Shown: one piece after another, positions 37,625 through 49,566 of the stretch | How the letters are laid out: every line of letters begins with the position of its first letter | Numbering within the stretch: position 1 is the stretch's first letter | Source: Otis tarda | Lineage: Eukaryota > Chordata > Aves > Otidiformes > Otididae | Assembly (NCBI GenBank): GCA_026413225.1 | Contig: CM048560.1 | Span: forward strand, 16,791,501-16,855,500 | Reading direction: 5' to 3' | DNA: 64,000 nt | Translations under genes and position numbers: made by a program | Notes under the pieces: generated by a model | What the model was told of the DNA's origin: nothing | Seen by the model: only the letters and a program-made list of their open reading frames with translations | Database searches by the model: none

Positions 37625-38359
37625 CTGAAACACAAGGAATTCCTGAGATAACAAATTATGAAGTAGTATTGTGCCAACTATCATGCCAGTCCTACACCTT
37701 ACTCTTTGCCTCCCTCTGCACTGTAGGAGACAACCTACACTGCTGCGCTTCCAAGAACTGGAGTGGGACAGTACCCACTGCCACTCTGTCATAGCAGTGG
37801 GGTGGAAGAAGGGCTGAAAACGGATCTCTACAAGTTACAGATCCTTCTCGTTCTGTCCACTGAATTGCTGCAGTAGAGCTGCTCTATGCATGGAGGGTCT
37901 GAGGATCTTTGGAGAGGTGCGTTTGGCTGGGTAGTGCCTCTCTTCCCAGACAGCAGCTGAGAGGCAGACATGTTCCTGCTCCAAACAACTAGCATTAGGA
38001 AGGAGCTCCTTGGCATGCCCAAAGGGAGAGACCTAACTCTTGAGAGTCTCCTAGCAAATTTATAATGAAAAAATAATGACAAAGATTACAGTGCTGTGCT
38101 TTTAAACTCAGTCTTCAGTACTTTCTCTCCCAGTGCCTACATGTGTCAGACCCAGACAAGTTCTGCCCAATAAATGTGTTAATAGTACCTGTCCAAGATA
38201 CTCAATGCTAGAGATGCTCCCAATTTAGTGGAAGACTTAGATTACCAGGACATTTCATTTCCTGCTATAAATGATACAGTTAGTTCTTTCAGTCATTTCT
38301 AGTTCAAGTGAAAGAAATAATGAGCCTAAGAGGAAATTCTATGCCTAGTCCTTAGGGCT
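37625..38359. other. Non-coding stretch
   Basis: Nothing recognised. It includes the pyrimidine-rich acceptor-like flank of the minus-strand candidate exon and short open frames without motifs. Confidence 0.5.
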
Positions 38360-38430
38360 TGACTCTAGCAGAGCTCCCGCTGTCCTCAATGACTGGAGGG
38401 TTGCTGTGCATGTAAGATCTTCAGAATCTG
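38360..38430. repeat. Degenerate amniote palindrome repeat, copy 2
   Basis: GACTCTAGCAGAGCTCCCGC then TGTCCTCAATGACTGGAGGG and TTGCTGTGCATG. It resembles, with changes, the recurrent sauropsid word 'GAGCTCCCATTGACTTCAAT' followed by 'GGGAGTTGTGCATG'. It is one of at least six similar relics in this window. Confidence 0.4.
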
Positions 38431-38692
38431 CATCAGTACACTTAAGAACGTTGAAAACCGTTCAAAACAATGCGCCAGCTGATCACAAAAGGTGATTCAG
38501 AGCTACTGTCATAATTAAGGAACAAGAGTTGCCCTACTTCAATGCTTGTTATACCAGCTATTTTTACCTCTCAGTGTCTGCGTAAGACACGTCTGAAAGA
38601 TATGATATTCAAGCAGTGTAAAATACCTCCTTAAAATTCCTTAAGTTGGTGATGCACACCCTCCAGGCACCTTTGAAAGTGTTGGGGAGAAA

Positions 38693-38765
38693 TTTGACTC
38701 TATTGAAGTCAGTGAGAGTTTTACTATCTTGTTCTTGCAGCTTTCTACTGACTTCAGTCATTCTC
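38693..38765. repeat. Degenerate amniote palindrome repeat, copy 3
   Basis: TTTGACTCTATTGAAGTCAG then TGAGAGTTTTACTATC ... CTACTGACTTCAGTCA. It contains a perfect 10-bp inverted repeat, TGAAGTCAGT (38,704-38,713) against ACTGACTTCA (38,747-38,756), with a 33-base loop. The arm sequence is the same ATTGAAGTCAATGG-type core as in the other copies, making this the clearest member. Confidence 0.55.
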
Positions 38766-41700
38766 TAGTTCAGAGTTCTCTAGTTGGCTGGTTTATTTAA
38801 AAGGTGTGGGAGCAGAAATACTGTCTGAAAACAATTTTTCCGCCACCAAGATGATTATTGACTTATTTTCCATTTTAGACCATGCAAAAGTGTCACAACT
38901 CAGTAAAAGGTACAGTTTCATACATTATTCCTAACATTCTTGATATTTATAATATATACAACAGAGCAGATTTGTAATTTTACCTTTCTCTATTATTCTA
39001 GTTATTCTATCTCACTAAAGGAAAATTATTAATATAAGTAAAGACCCTTTGTAATATAAAGAATCCTCCTGTAATATTCTACCTTAACAGTCCAAATCAC
39101 CACACCTTATACGGGTAGCACTACTGTGTCTACGCTTTATCTACTGCTGAACAAAGAACTGTATACATGGTTTATATTTTCTTCAGGCATCATTGAACAT
39201 TTGTACAAGACTCATTTTAATACATTAAGAAATAGTAGTTCTGTATACATTTATCATTAATGTACCAAATGCACTAACTATAAAATGATTAAACTAAACA
39301 GTATGTTGTAGGATGACAGTCAGTCAAACCCTGAAATACTGACAAATAAGAGACCTAGCAACAGACAACGAAACCATAAGTCTTTTTGACTCTGTCACAC
39401 AAAATAATTGGTAAGTGTTATGCTTTCATGGTTGTAAAGGAAATAATACGAAGGGGAAAAAAAACCCAACAGGTACAGGGTCAGTAATAACAACCTCACA
39501 GAAATACTGTAACACTGCTGACATTAATAATTAAATGTACAAGAAATCTCAATAAATATTAAGTTATTTGCTAAAAAAATTTATGCCAATGTCTTTTTTT
39601 GTGTGTGTGCAAACTGATTTATATCAGATAAATGAGAATCTGTTTTAGTCAATCTTGCTTTTTTCTCCTCAGAGCTTTAGAATTGTAACGTGCAAATCTG
39701 CTTAAGTTGGGCTTTTTTACATTTATAAAGGGCCACACTTGATTTAACAATACTATTTTTATGTGTAATGACACAGACACATTTATTATACATTCTGCTA
39801 ATCTTCAGACTTGCATTTCGACAGGATTAGGAATTTATACAATATGTAGACTTTAGGCTGCACATTAGGACTGAAGCACTTCAATACATTTGGTTTTTTG
39901 CAAGCTAAGACTGAGTATTTGAAACAATCATTTTGTGTTTCCTGCTCTCTGAACAATGAACCACAGTAATCCTTCTGATGGTAATCATATTATTTTCTGT
40001 TTAAGATTACATTTTGTTTGTACATTTATAGTGTCACTTAAAACAAAATCCAGCAGGTTTTCTTTTTAGGTATCTTTTAAGAGGAACAGAAGCGAATATT
40101 TTAAGAAAATGACACAGAAATTGAGTTTTCTAAAGGGTACATACTTCCCAATATGTATTTTATAAATATTTAAATGAAAGATGATCAGAAATGTATAAAT
40201 AATCGTGTTAACACTTTAGGAACTGTTACTGTTACTGTATTCTACAGCTCAGGAATAGATTTCCATACCGAAGGGATTAAAGGACTTACACTTGGTGAAT
40301 GCAGAAAATGTTTGGTTTTTTTCTTTTTCCTATACAGCAAGTTGCATCACTGTTTTGATACATGGACCAGTTAAATATGATATTCCCATCTACAGAAGGT
40401 ATGCAATAGAAATGGAAAAAATATTTAATTAAAATATTAATGCAGAAATTCACAATATTGGAGATGTACAACATTTTATTTTTGATCTTAATAATGAGAA
40501 ACTTGTTATTCATTTGCATGAGAATGGCAATTTAGTGTGGCAATAGAGAGCTCCAACTGCATCCCTGCAGTTTATTGCCTTAGGTTTGCAAACTGCTTTA
40601 ACAGCCATCAGCCAAGAAATGTACATGTCATCTGCAAATCACAAATCACAGATCTTGACTCAAGTGATTGCACAGGGAGAAGTGCTGAAGGGTTCATAGT
40701 GGCCAGAACAAGACTTAAAAGTGATGTGAAATAGGGAGCAAAAAGGGCTGCAATTGCCTTGGAGCCTAAAATAGACTGAGCTTCAATGCCATGGAAAAAA
40801 TCACCAGCTTCTCCATCATTTCTTTAAAGGTCAGAATTTTTGTAGGTGGATTGGGAGCGCAGTGGATTGCAGATGCGTTTAACAGCAGGGTATTTTCCGC
40901 TGCCATGACCAGTTAAGGAAGATTTTCAAAAACACATCTGCTGGTAAACAGTTTGGCCCGACTCTGGGTCATCTGCCTTATCTGTGCTCATTGCTGCATG
41001 AATTCTTACCTGGATAAAGTCCCAAACCTCACATCAGTCAAAGTTAGGCTTTCAGTACAGTCCATTACATTTTTTAGAGAGGTACCTCCGTGGCTTTCAG
41101 TTGGTTTTATGATGTGGGTCTGCTTTTTCACAAATGTATGAAGCACACTGGCAGTAGAGAGACAAAGCTTGCTCCTTCCTGATTCTTCTTCGTGTTTCAC
41201 TCATCAGAAGGCAGAGCACAACATGAGAGAATAAATGAAGGAAAAACAGATGACTTAGAGAATAACAAGGACTCAGGGAAAGGATTTCTCTGTGCTGCAA
41301 AAGAAGGCTTGTTTCTGATACCATCTCACATCATTTCAGACCACTAATATTATGCAGAAATTGATTTAAGAGGAATTCAAACACAAATTGCCTACAAACA
41401 GATCTAGAAGGCGGTAAATCCATTTTTTTTTCAATCTTGCTCACTCTGCAGGTGACTAAATGGTCCTGGTTTAAGATTTCTCTTCCTCCACTCTGTTATA
41501 AATAGAATTTGAAGTTCTGTTTGGAAATGGAGAGGTTAAAAAATAATCCACTTTATTAAATGGGTGAACCAAAATGCAATTAAATAGACAAAGACCTTTG
41601 CAGGTTGAATTTTATGCTGGGGAGTGTCTACACTTTACATATATTTGTATGATACTTAAATATCTCTAAGTAATTTAACTTTTCTAAATGTTTATTAGTC

Positions 41701-43903
41701 CATGGTTAGCGCACTGGATCCTCTTCTGGGATCAAGATATGAATTTGTAAGTAAAGTATTTAGATAGTTTCAAACAGATTTCAGAGCACTTGTAGCATCT
41801 GGGGAATTATTTCTACTTGGCTATTCTACTGTTAACTTAAGAGAGAAATATAGGCAGTTTAACCAGCTGAGATATTCTTTGTACCAGTGGTAGCTGAGCC
41901 TGCTTGGCTGACAGTTATTATGAAGAGGGTGTTATTTCCTTTGGAGATCCTTCCCTCCCACTTCAACCTCTGCCACCCAAATTACACCATACAGAAAGGA
42001 GCTTCTTAATTCCTGCAAGAGAAAAAGAGAATCTCCACCAAAAGCATGTGCCATAGGAAGAACTGAAAATTCTTCCTGGCATACTCTCCAGTGAGCGGAG
42101 ACATTGGGAGAGCCTCAGAAAGTAAAATTAACTTAGGCAGTGAAAATATAACAGTGGTCTTCATGAAACACTCTGCTTTGGTTTTGAAAAGACACGTTGC
42201 TGGGGCAGCCTACATCTATGCAATCACTACATCTAACTCATGTGGCTTGCGTTTATGTCTTCCAAAATAGCACTCTCAGTGCATCCGAAAGATTTGTCTG
42301 CACATTTATTATTTGAAGGTTATGCAGTTCACACCTTGGACTTGAATTTGCAATTTAAAAAGAACAATGCCATATTTTTGTTCCATTTTCATCTCACCTT
42401 GTGTTCACCTCCAGTGGCAACTGCTTTTTCTACTACAGCCCCTCACCGGGTGGCTTTTAACACCGGTCAAAGCCAATGGGTATCTCAGAGGACCGAGCAT
42501 TAGTTTTTAACATAAGTGGTAAGCACTGGAGAAAAAGCAGAGGAAAGAGAGAAAGGGAAGAAACCAGAGCCCACAGGCACTGGTACTTCAGCACTTAATG
42601 GGAAACTTTATCACAACAGACTGAAGCCATCACCTCTCCGATACAGTCTAGTTTTGCAGCTCAACCAGGGTTTCAGAGCTCTTTGCCAGTTTCAAGCATC
42701 CTGCATGTTTTAACAGATGCTGCTGCCACACTGAGGAAGAGCTCCCTCCTTTTGTTTTCACTTACCAAACCTAGAGAGATTTCCTTCCCCTTTTTTCAAC
42801 TCATCTGACTTTTAAGTCTTCTGAACAGAAAAATATAAAGTTGTGTTGCTTCCATTTATGCAGTAAAGCTATTTGTGATGATCATGAGCAGGTAGGTCAA
42901 GGATGACTTTCTCCACCTAGTTCTTTCTAAGGCAAATATCCTTTGCTCTTCTTTGCTCTGTCTGGCCATACTCACTGGCTCTTCTCCACTGAGCTGTCAG
43001 GAGTCATGAGGGGAGCATACAGGATGTTCAATGGGGAGGGAAAAGAACTGATGCTCTCCTTGTAGAGGCAGTTTTTCTCACATCCTTTGGTTGTGCTGTG
43101 GGCCTCTTTGCAGCACAGAAAGTTCTCTGCAGCTGTACAGGGAAACAGGAACAGAGAAAAGAGAGATGGAATAGCTGAAAACACTGAAAGAGATGATAAA
43201 AAAAAAGTCACAGACATGGGATAAGAAATCGAGGTAGGAATTGGTTGCATCCCAGCAATCAAATGGGGCTGATAAGCCCTCAATGATATAGGAAGGTGGG
43301 AACACTATGGGTTCCAACTAACAGCCAGTGACTGACCATAGCCTGGTCACTGTGAAGACTTCCCAAATTTTTCAGACTTCATAGTCTTTGCATGTATATT
43401 TTCCAACTCAGTCAAATGGCCTTCTGAGGAGAGAATCAGTCCCACTGCAATTCAGATTTGATGGCACTTCTGAACCTTTGCTTTCCCTCTCCCTCTCTTT
43501 CTCAACCTCCTCCTGGCCTGGCCAGCCAGTTTTCCTTTGTTAACAAGGGAAGGAAGTTCATTTCTTGATTTCTTGTTCCTGGTTTAAACTAGATGGTTCC
43601 AAAGGGATAACAGTATCAATAACAATATCAATTGATGACGCCCCTGTGCTTGAAGTGAAAGGGCAACCTATAAGGCCTGGAATTACTGGGAGAAACAGAT
43701 GGATAAAATATCTAAGTTTGCCACTCTTTTCTTCTCTCCCTTCCAACAATTATCTAATGCAGTTACTGAGACCTAACTACTAAGGATCCATGCAAGTATC
43801 TGCTGTGCTTGTCTGATCAATGATTCAATAGGCAAAGAGGGGCCTTTTTTCCATGCTCATCTTTGATTTCTGCACAGAACTATGCTAAGCTTGTGTTTCT
43901 CAG
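38766..43903. other. Non-coding, AT-rich stretch
   Basis: No gene recognised. 38,870-40,530 is particularly AT-rich and free of recognisable repeats. The open frames between 42,240 and 43,320 on both strands (up to 103 codons) show no domain. Confidence 0.55.
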
Positions 43904-44512
43904 ATGAAAGCAAGTGATACAGTTTATGCTAAAATGACAAAACAATTTGAAAGCGAATGTGTATAGCAGAGAGAAGAACTTAAGCACGTGGTTGACATTA
44001 TTACGCTTATTTCTCAGTGAGACCTGTCTTTTCATGACACTAATCAAAAAACTGGGTCACCTCACAATGGTAATTTCCTAGGAATCTTGAAATTCGTGAG
44101 TCAATTTGATCCCTTTTTAGCTGAACATTCACTAGGCACAGCGAGGCTGGTGGAGCTCAGCTAGCTCAGACTTGTCATCGACTATACGTGAAGAGTTTAT
44201 ATCCTTAATGGGATCAAAGGTTTTATCAGTGATCCTTCGTAAATGTAAACAGATGAAATATTTTTCTATCAGCATTGATTCCACACCTGACATTTCTTCT
44301 GTTGATCAGTTAATGGTTATTGTCCGTTATAAAATCAGAGACAAGGATGGTTTATTACTTTCTTAACAACCAAGAACGGTGTCAAAGAACATCCCCCACT
44401 CGTCCTTGTTTGAATACATCTTGCAACAATTTAATATTAATAACAATTTGCCATTGCCAAGGACAGATTTAAAATAATGCTAGTCTGGACATTATAAGGA
44501 ACTTTTCAAAAT
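43904..44512 (+). mobile_element. Fossil hAT-type transposase (DUF4371 / ZMYM1-like)
   Basis: A decayed coding region of the hAT transposase superfamily, in the branch whose N-terminal RNase H-like part is called DUF4371 and whose domesticated vertebrate relatives include ZMYM1. In one frame (43,904-44,161) it reads KQFESECV, stop, QREELKHVVDIITLISQ, stop, DLSFHD, then GNFLGILKFVSQFDPFLAEH. After a frameshift it continues from 44,163 with SSTIREEFISLMGSKVL, then KYFSISIDSTPDISSVDQL, the family hallmark carrying the first catalytic aspartate block. Downstream in the same frame, past the stop at 44,367, FEYILQQFNINNN and SGHYKELFKIL match the later family blocks. In-frame stops sit at 43,964, 44,018, 44,162 and 44,367, with more at about 44,470-44,480. 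No zinc finger or C-terminal dimerisation region was found. It is clearly dead and old. Confidence 0.8.
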
Positions 44513-44537
44513 ATTGCATGATGTTTTAAAATGCAGA

Positions 44538-44577
44538 TCTCCCATTAAAGTCAAATAGAAGTCAGTCACCTAAAATG
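44538..44577. repeat. Degenerate amniote palindrome repeat, copy 4
   Basis: CTCCCATTAAAGTCAAATAG then AAGTCAGTCACCTAAAATGC. It resembles the recurrent 'CCCATTGAAGTCAATGGGAG' plus 'TTAGGCACCTAAAT' word of sauropsid genomes. It lies 26 bases after the end of the hAT fossil, raising the possibility that this palindrome class and the hAT element are related, but co-occurrence once is not evidence. Confidence 0.4.
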
Positions 44578-47500
44578 CTAGTCATCCTTCAGAAATTTAG
44601 AACTAGAAAGGTCTCCAGACAAGGATTTGTGAAATTAAAGCACCGAAAGAGAGTGCCATGCCCTTAATCTTTATTGTCAACACAAAATTATGTTTTTCTT
44701 TAGTGTCAACTCTGAATATTCCCCTGCAGATCTATGCAATTGAGGATATTCCTGTGAATATGACACATTTCTGAAACATGCTACAGCTATCAGTGAATTA
44801 AGGCTCATCATATTTTTTGGCTGTGGAATATTACCCTTGTTTGGCATAAGGAGGAACTAAGTGATGAAATGGACTTGCCTATAGTATTACAAAATTATAT
44901 CAATGCAGAAAAAAAATCCTATTTCAGTGAATTATTTTTACTGGGGGAAAAAACAAAAAGAACCAATCCTAGAATAAGTCATACTATTATATGATGTAGT
45001 TCAATTATATTAAAAAGGAAAAAAAATGTTTCAAACGCTATAAAAACAAAGGAGAAAGATCTTAAGTCAGACACAATTTTTCATTCAACCTCTAGTGAAG
45101 GGTTATTTAGAAAATTTTGATTCACCAAAGATAAAAAAAATAAATCACTCTGAACTGCAAAACTACCTGCTGCAAGAGTGACCAAACCTGGAAATATGGC
45201 AAACAACATCAACTTAAAAAGAAGAAAGGACATTTTAACCTAGATAGTATCAGACCAGTTTCTCCAGGCAGAGCATGAGTAACTCAGTCAAGTTCATGCG
45301 AGTCAGTCATAGCCACAAAGGTAGAAGTGAGCCTCTGGGCTTAATATGCAAGAGTTGATCCCTTGTCCCTAAATTAGCATCAGCACTGACAGCTGGATCA
45401 CCAGGAGTATGTCTACACAGCACAGTACAGGCTGTTCAGAGATACTGAAAGAGCACTGACCCAGGACCGGGAGGGTGCCAGTGAGTCTCTCAGCTGATGA
45501 GGAGGCAGCTGTATTAGGCCAGGCAGAGCAGGAGTCATTCATAGACCCTGGACCTGCAGCAAGAGTCGTTCAGAGCTAGCTGGTGGTCCTCTGCACAGAA
45601 GGAAGTTTTGCTGTAGACCTTTCCTGCAGAAATTATCAGTAATCCTTTGTGTTGTATTCTACAATTTCTAAGTCCTGTGAAAGAACATTGCATACTTAGT
45701 GTATCTCAAATCTGCATTTTGCTCTGCTTTTTTCCTAAACTAGTCCCATCAAAATCTTTATCCATGCTAGCCTGAAAGAATCCAAACCTGCCTGACCTTA
45801 AGAAACTCTCTAGAAACCGATATTGTGGTAGGAATGAGTTAGCGCATCAACAGAATGAGAAATAAAGCTGTATTGTCATCAATGAGCTCATGTACAGAAG
45901 TGAAAAATGAAACATAAATCAAAATGAGACTGAGGTAAATTTATTATTAGAAATCAGATTGTCGTTAATGTTAAATTTGAATTCAGAGGAAGTTAACAGT
46001 CATCTCACAGAGTCAATGTAAAGAAAGCAGCTCTCCTCCAAATCTCCAGTTGAGATCCTCTGCTGATGGCCTGACTGTACAAACACTTACTGCATGTACT
46101 GATGACTAACACAGATAATATCTCTGACAGAGGGAGCGCTTTTCCATGTGATGAATAAACACACACTACTGCAGGACCAGATCTCAGCACTGCAAGTCCC
46201 TCAGAGCAGACTCTGCCTTCCTCCTTAGGCACATTGCATCCTGATTGTTCTGTGCATTTAGCGGAATAAACAAGGAGAAAGGTTTCACGCTTTGTCTTAC
46301 CAGGTTGTTAATTGAACATATGCATCAACATTTCTTCATTAACAAGTATAATTATGATTCAATGCTTTGGAACTAAAAGCCATAGCCCAAAAAGCCTAAG
46401 TAAGCAGTGTTTTTCTCACTTCTGCCTTGCAGGAATGGCAGCAATAAGCCTGCCTTGCAATGCTCAGACTGCACAACTCCAGCATATGACCTGTTCCAGT
46501 GAAACTATTCCATTCTTGGTTACAAGATGGCAAATTTCAATTACTACTTTGGGCAGATTTTCAAAATAGCAAAAATTAATCCAGAGTTTCACCGTGGAAT
46601 CTTTTTATTGAGAAGTCACTGGATATAAAAATCTGTCCTATTTTCTTTCCCCCCCCACTAAGTAGCCTAACTTCTGAGGTAGTCACACTCCTTTGCTTGC
46701 TTTCCTTCTGGCTCCATGTCTTTTCTATTCTTGCAACCCAGCAGAGACACCTTCAAGGGGGTTGCCACTATGATCTCCCTCAATTGCTATACAAGAAGTG
46801 AACACCACCTTTACTCCCTCCTGGAGCCACCTTCTGAGAAGGTATGCTTATCTAGTCACCCGCACTGGGAGGACTCCAGGCTCTGCATATACTGTGTATG
46901 GAAGAGACTGATGGGAGTACAGGTCATTAAAATGCTCCAGCCCATTTCTCTATGAGTTTATTTCCCTGCCATGTTTCAGTGGTGTGTTTCTGTTAGAGTT
47001 ACTCTGGTTGTAAAAGTCCTAAGGGATAAGGAATTATTTCATTATACTGAAAAGGGGCTATGGCTTTGATGAAGTCGCAGGTCATATGCATTGCCTAGAT
47101 CTGGTGACTACTTTTCAAGGATATAAAAAAGCTGTACATTTTCCTCCTTCCTTAAAAGGAGGAAAATACAGTTCTATTGACACACTTCTGGATCATACTG
47201 TGTTTACACGTAGTTATTAAAAATGCATCAGGTGCTACTAATGATCTAGAAGAAAAATATTTGAAATACAGCACTTTGATGGAGTTTGTTATAACAAAAT
47301 CTAGTATCCAGAAGAAGTTAGATGAGTTCTAGCTTGAAAAAAAAAGATGTGTATTTTAAAAAGTGAAGGATATTACTTTACTATGGTGTGTTATGTTGAG
47401 ATGTCTTTGTCACGGAGTCATTTTTTTGTCAAAAGGGAATCTTTTTCTTCAAAATCTCTGCTAACAGAGGGATAACTCAGCAAGATAATTCATTACAATG

Positions 47501-48848
47501 AACAGAACAATGCATCCAACCCACAACTCATTTTAGTGGCCCTCTTTCTCCAGGGATGGACTTATTTATGCAATTGTGCTATGCACAGATAAACCAGGTC
47601 TTCTTAGAAACTCTATTCCACTGTGCATTCAGACTACAGCTGATCTTTGCATATGACTGTAACAGCTATTTTGCTGGGAAAGAGCCAGACCACATTGTCA
47701 CTCTTTGTGACTCGACTGGTTGGTCATTACAGCTCTGTCTCAAGATCTGACAGTCTCTCAGGTACAGTGAGTCAAGGCATGGCTGGGTACCAAAAAATTT
47801 TGCAGACACTTCTAAGCATAAATTCTCAGTACTAGAGCACGAGATGAGGGTTACACTATCGATCACCTAGTGGGGGTAGTTGAAAACAAATCCATGTTTG
47901 TGATCACTCAGACACTAAGTTATTCAAGGATTAGTTTTCCTGATTTAAGTTGTTTAGTAGGACACAATAAATTATAAAACCTAAGAAAGACAACCCAAAT
48001 CCCACCCTGAATAACAAAAGGATTGAAGTTTCACCTGCAGAAGATTATGTTTGTCCTTACGACAAGTGTGTTTTTACACATACTTTTACCAGTCCTGACT
48101 TTCCATGACATTATTCTTCCCTTTTAACCCTCTCCCAAGCTAGGGCCAGGATGTCCTTATGTGAGTCAGGAGCCATGCAGGACAGTCATGTTTATACAAC
48201 TATGAAATTCCAGCCAAAACACAGGAGTCGCCATTAACATGAATACCAAAATCAGCCAGCACTAGCAGCCACGTATTTACCGTTCTCCACATGGGAAGAG
48301 CTAATGGTTATAGCACCACTGCTCTGAGTGACCGCAAGCATAACACATTTTTAATCTCATATACCTTATACCACATAGTCACCTCCTCAAGTGCTGCAGA
48401 TGTGTTTGTGGGGATGCAATGATACACAAGGCATGCTGAGGAATGGGGATACCCTGCATGGTCTACTCAGCTTCACATGAGGCCAAACTCCCAATTTTTT
48501 TTATTGGCTAAAATGCTGGTGGCTTGAAGAACAGGAACAGCACTAAGATCTCAAACACCTTGTGCTCCAGGATGCCCCCACGATGGAACCTCACCAAAGC
48601 AATTGAACTCTGACTCCAGGGCTCAAGAACTGCAGGTTTTTGTATACAGACATCCAGGAACACGCTAGGCTCTCTCAGCTGATTTCCTCAATTTTTAAAT
48701 TTGGCAATATACAATGAGATCAGGAGATACATGTGCTTATCAGCAAAAGGTCGTGTCAAAGGCAAAAAAATTGATTGATTACCTAGTTATGTACATTTCA
48801 AACCTGCTAGATGAGGGAAGAAGTAAGATTAACAGTGTCCTAATGAAA

Positions 48849-48890
48849 AGAAAGATAGAGAGCACACATAGAAAGATAGAGAGCACACAT
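48849..48890 (+). repeat. 21-bp perfect tandem duplication
   Basis: The 21-base unit AGAAAGATAGAGAGCACACA plus T is present twice with no mismatch (48,849-48,869 and 48,870-48,890). Being perfect, it is a recent slippage or duplication event. It falls in no recognised gene. Confidence 0.95.
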
Positions 48891-49545
48891 AACATTCAGA
48901 AAAGGGTGACAGAAATTTGAGGACTGGAAAAAATATACTGAAAAATCAGTAGACTCTTCAATGTACTCTATCAATTTCTCATCAGCATTGACCTCAATAA
49001 ATTCTTGCAACTCCACATGACTGTTTCTTTTGCGAAGTACAGTCATACTCTCTTGACCCTTTCTTTAATGTACTTACTTTTGAAGTAGATAAAAAAGTAC
49101 AAACATGTGATTTCAAAACGGCAAAATAAACACAGTGCCAAATTGAGCACTGGAGACTTCACTGCTTCCTAGCTCAGTGCAAGGAAAGAATGTGATTTAC
49201 CAGGAAGGCAATGACTTCAGAAATGAATTCCCAGAGAAAATTAAAAAAAAACAAAAAACAAAAAAATATGCAAATAAACGTCTTTATAGTGGCATAGCAT
49301 TCCACTTCAGTTCAGATAAACATCTGACTGCAAGCAAAGTAGTCTTATCCATAGCTCACTGCTTTGAGAAATCAAGCTGTAAATCACTCAAGAACATTTG
49401 CTTTCCATCTTTCTCTCATAGGGTATAAAATTCTTTAACTGAGCTGGACAAAAAATATTGCCAGAGAGGGCTCCCCTACATGCTTCCCCCCGCCCCCAAC
49501 TTTCTCTTTCCCATCTCAGCTGAAATCACAAGGTGTGGCTATCAT

Positions 49546-49566
49546 AAAAAAAAAAAAAAAAAAAAA
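49546..49566 (+). repeat. A21 mononucleotide run
   Basis: Twenty-one A residues following ATCAT and followed by GGAGTAAAAG. No retrocopy body is recognised in front of it. Confidence 0.9.
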
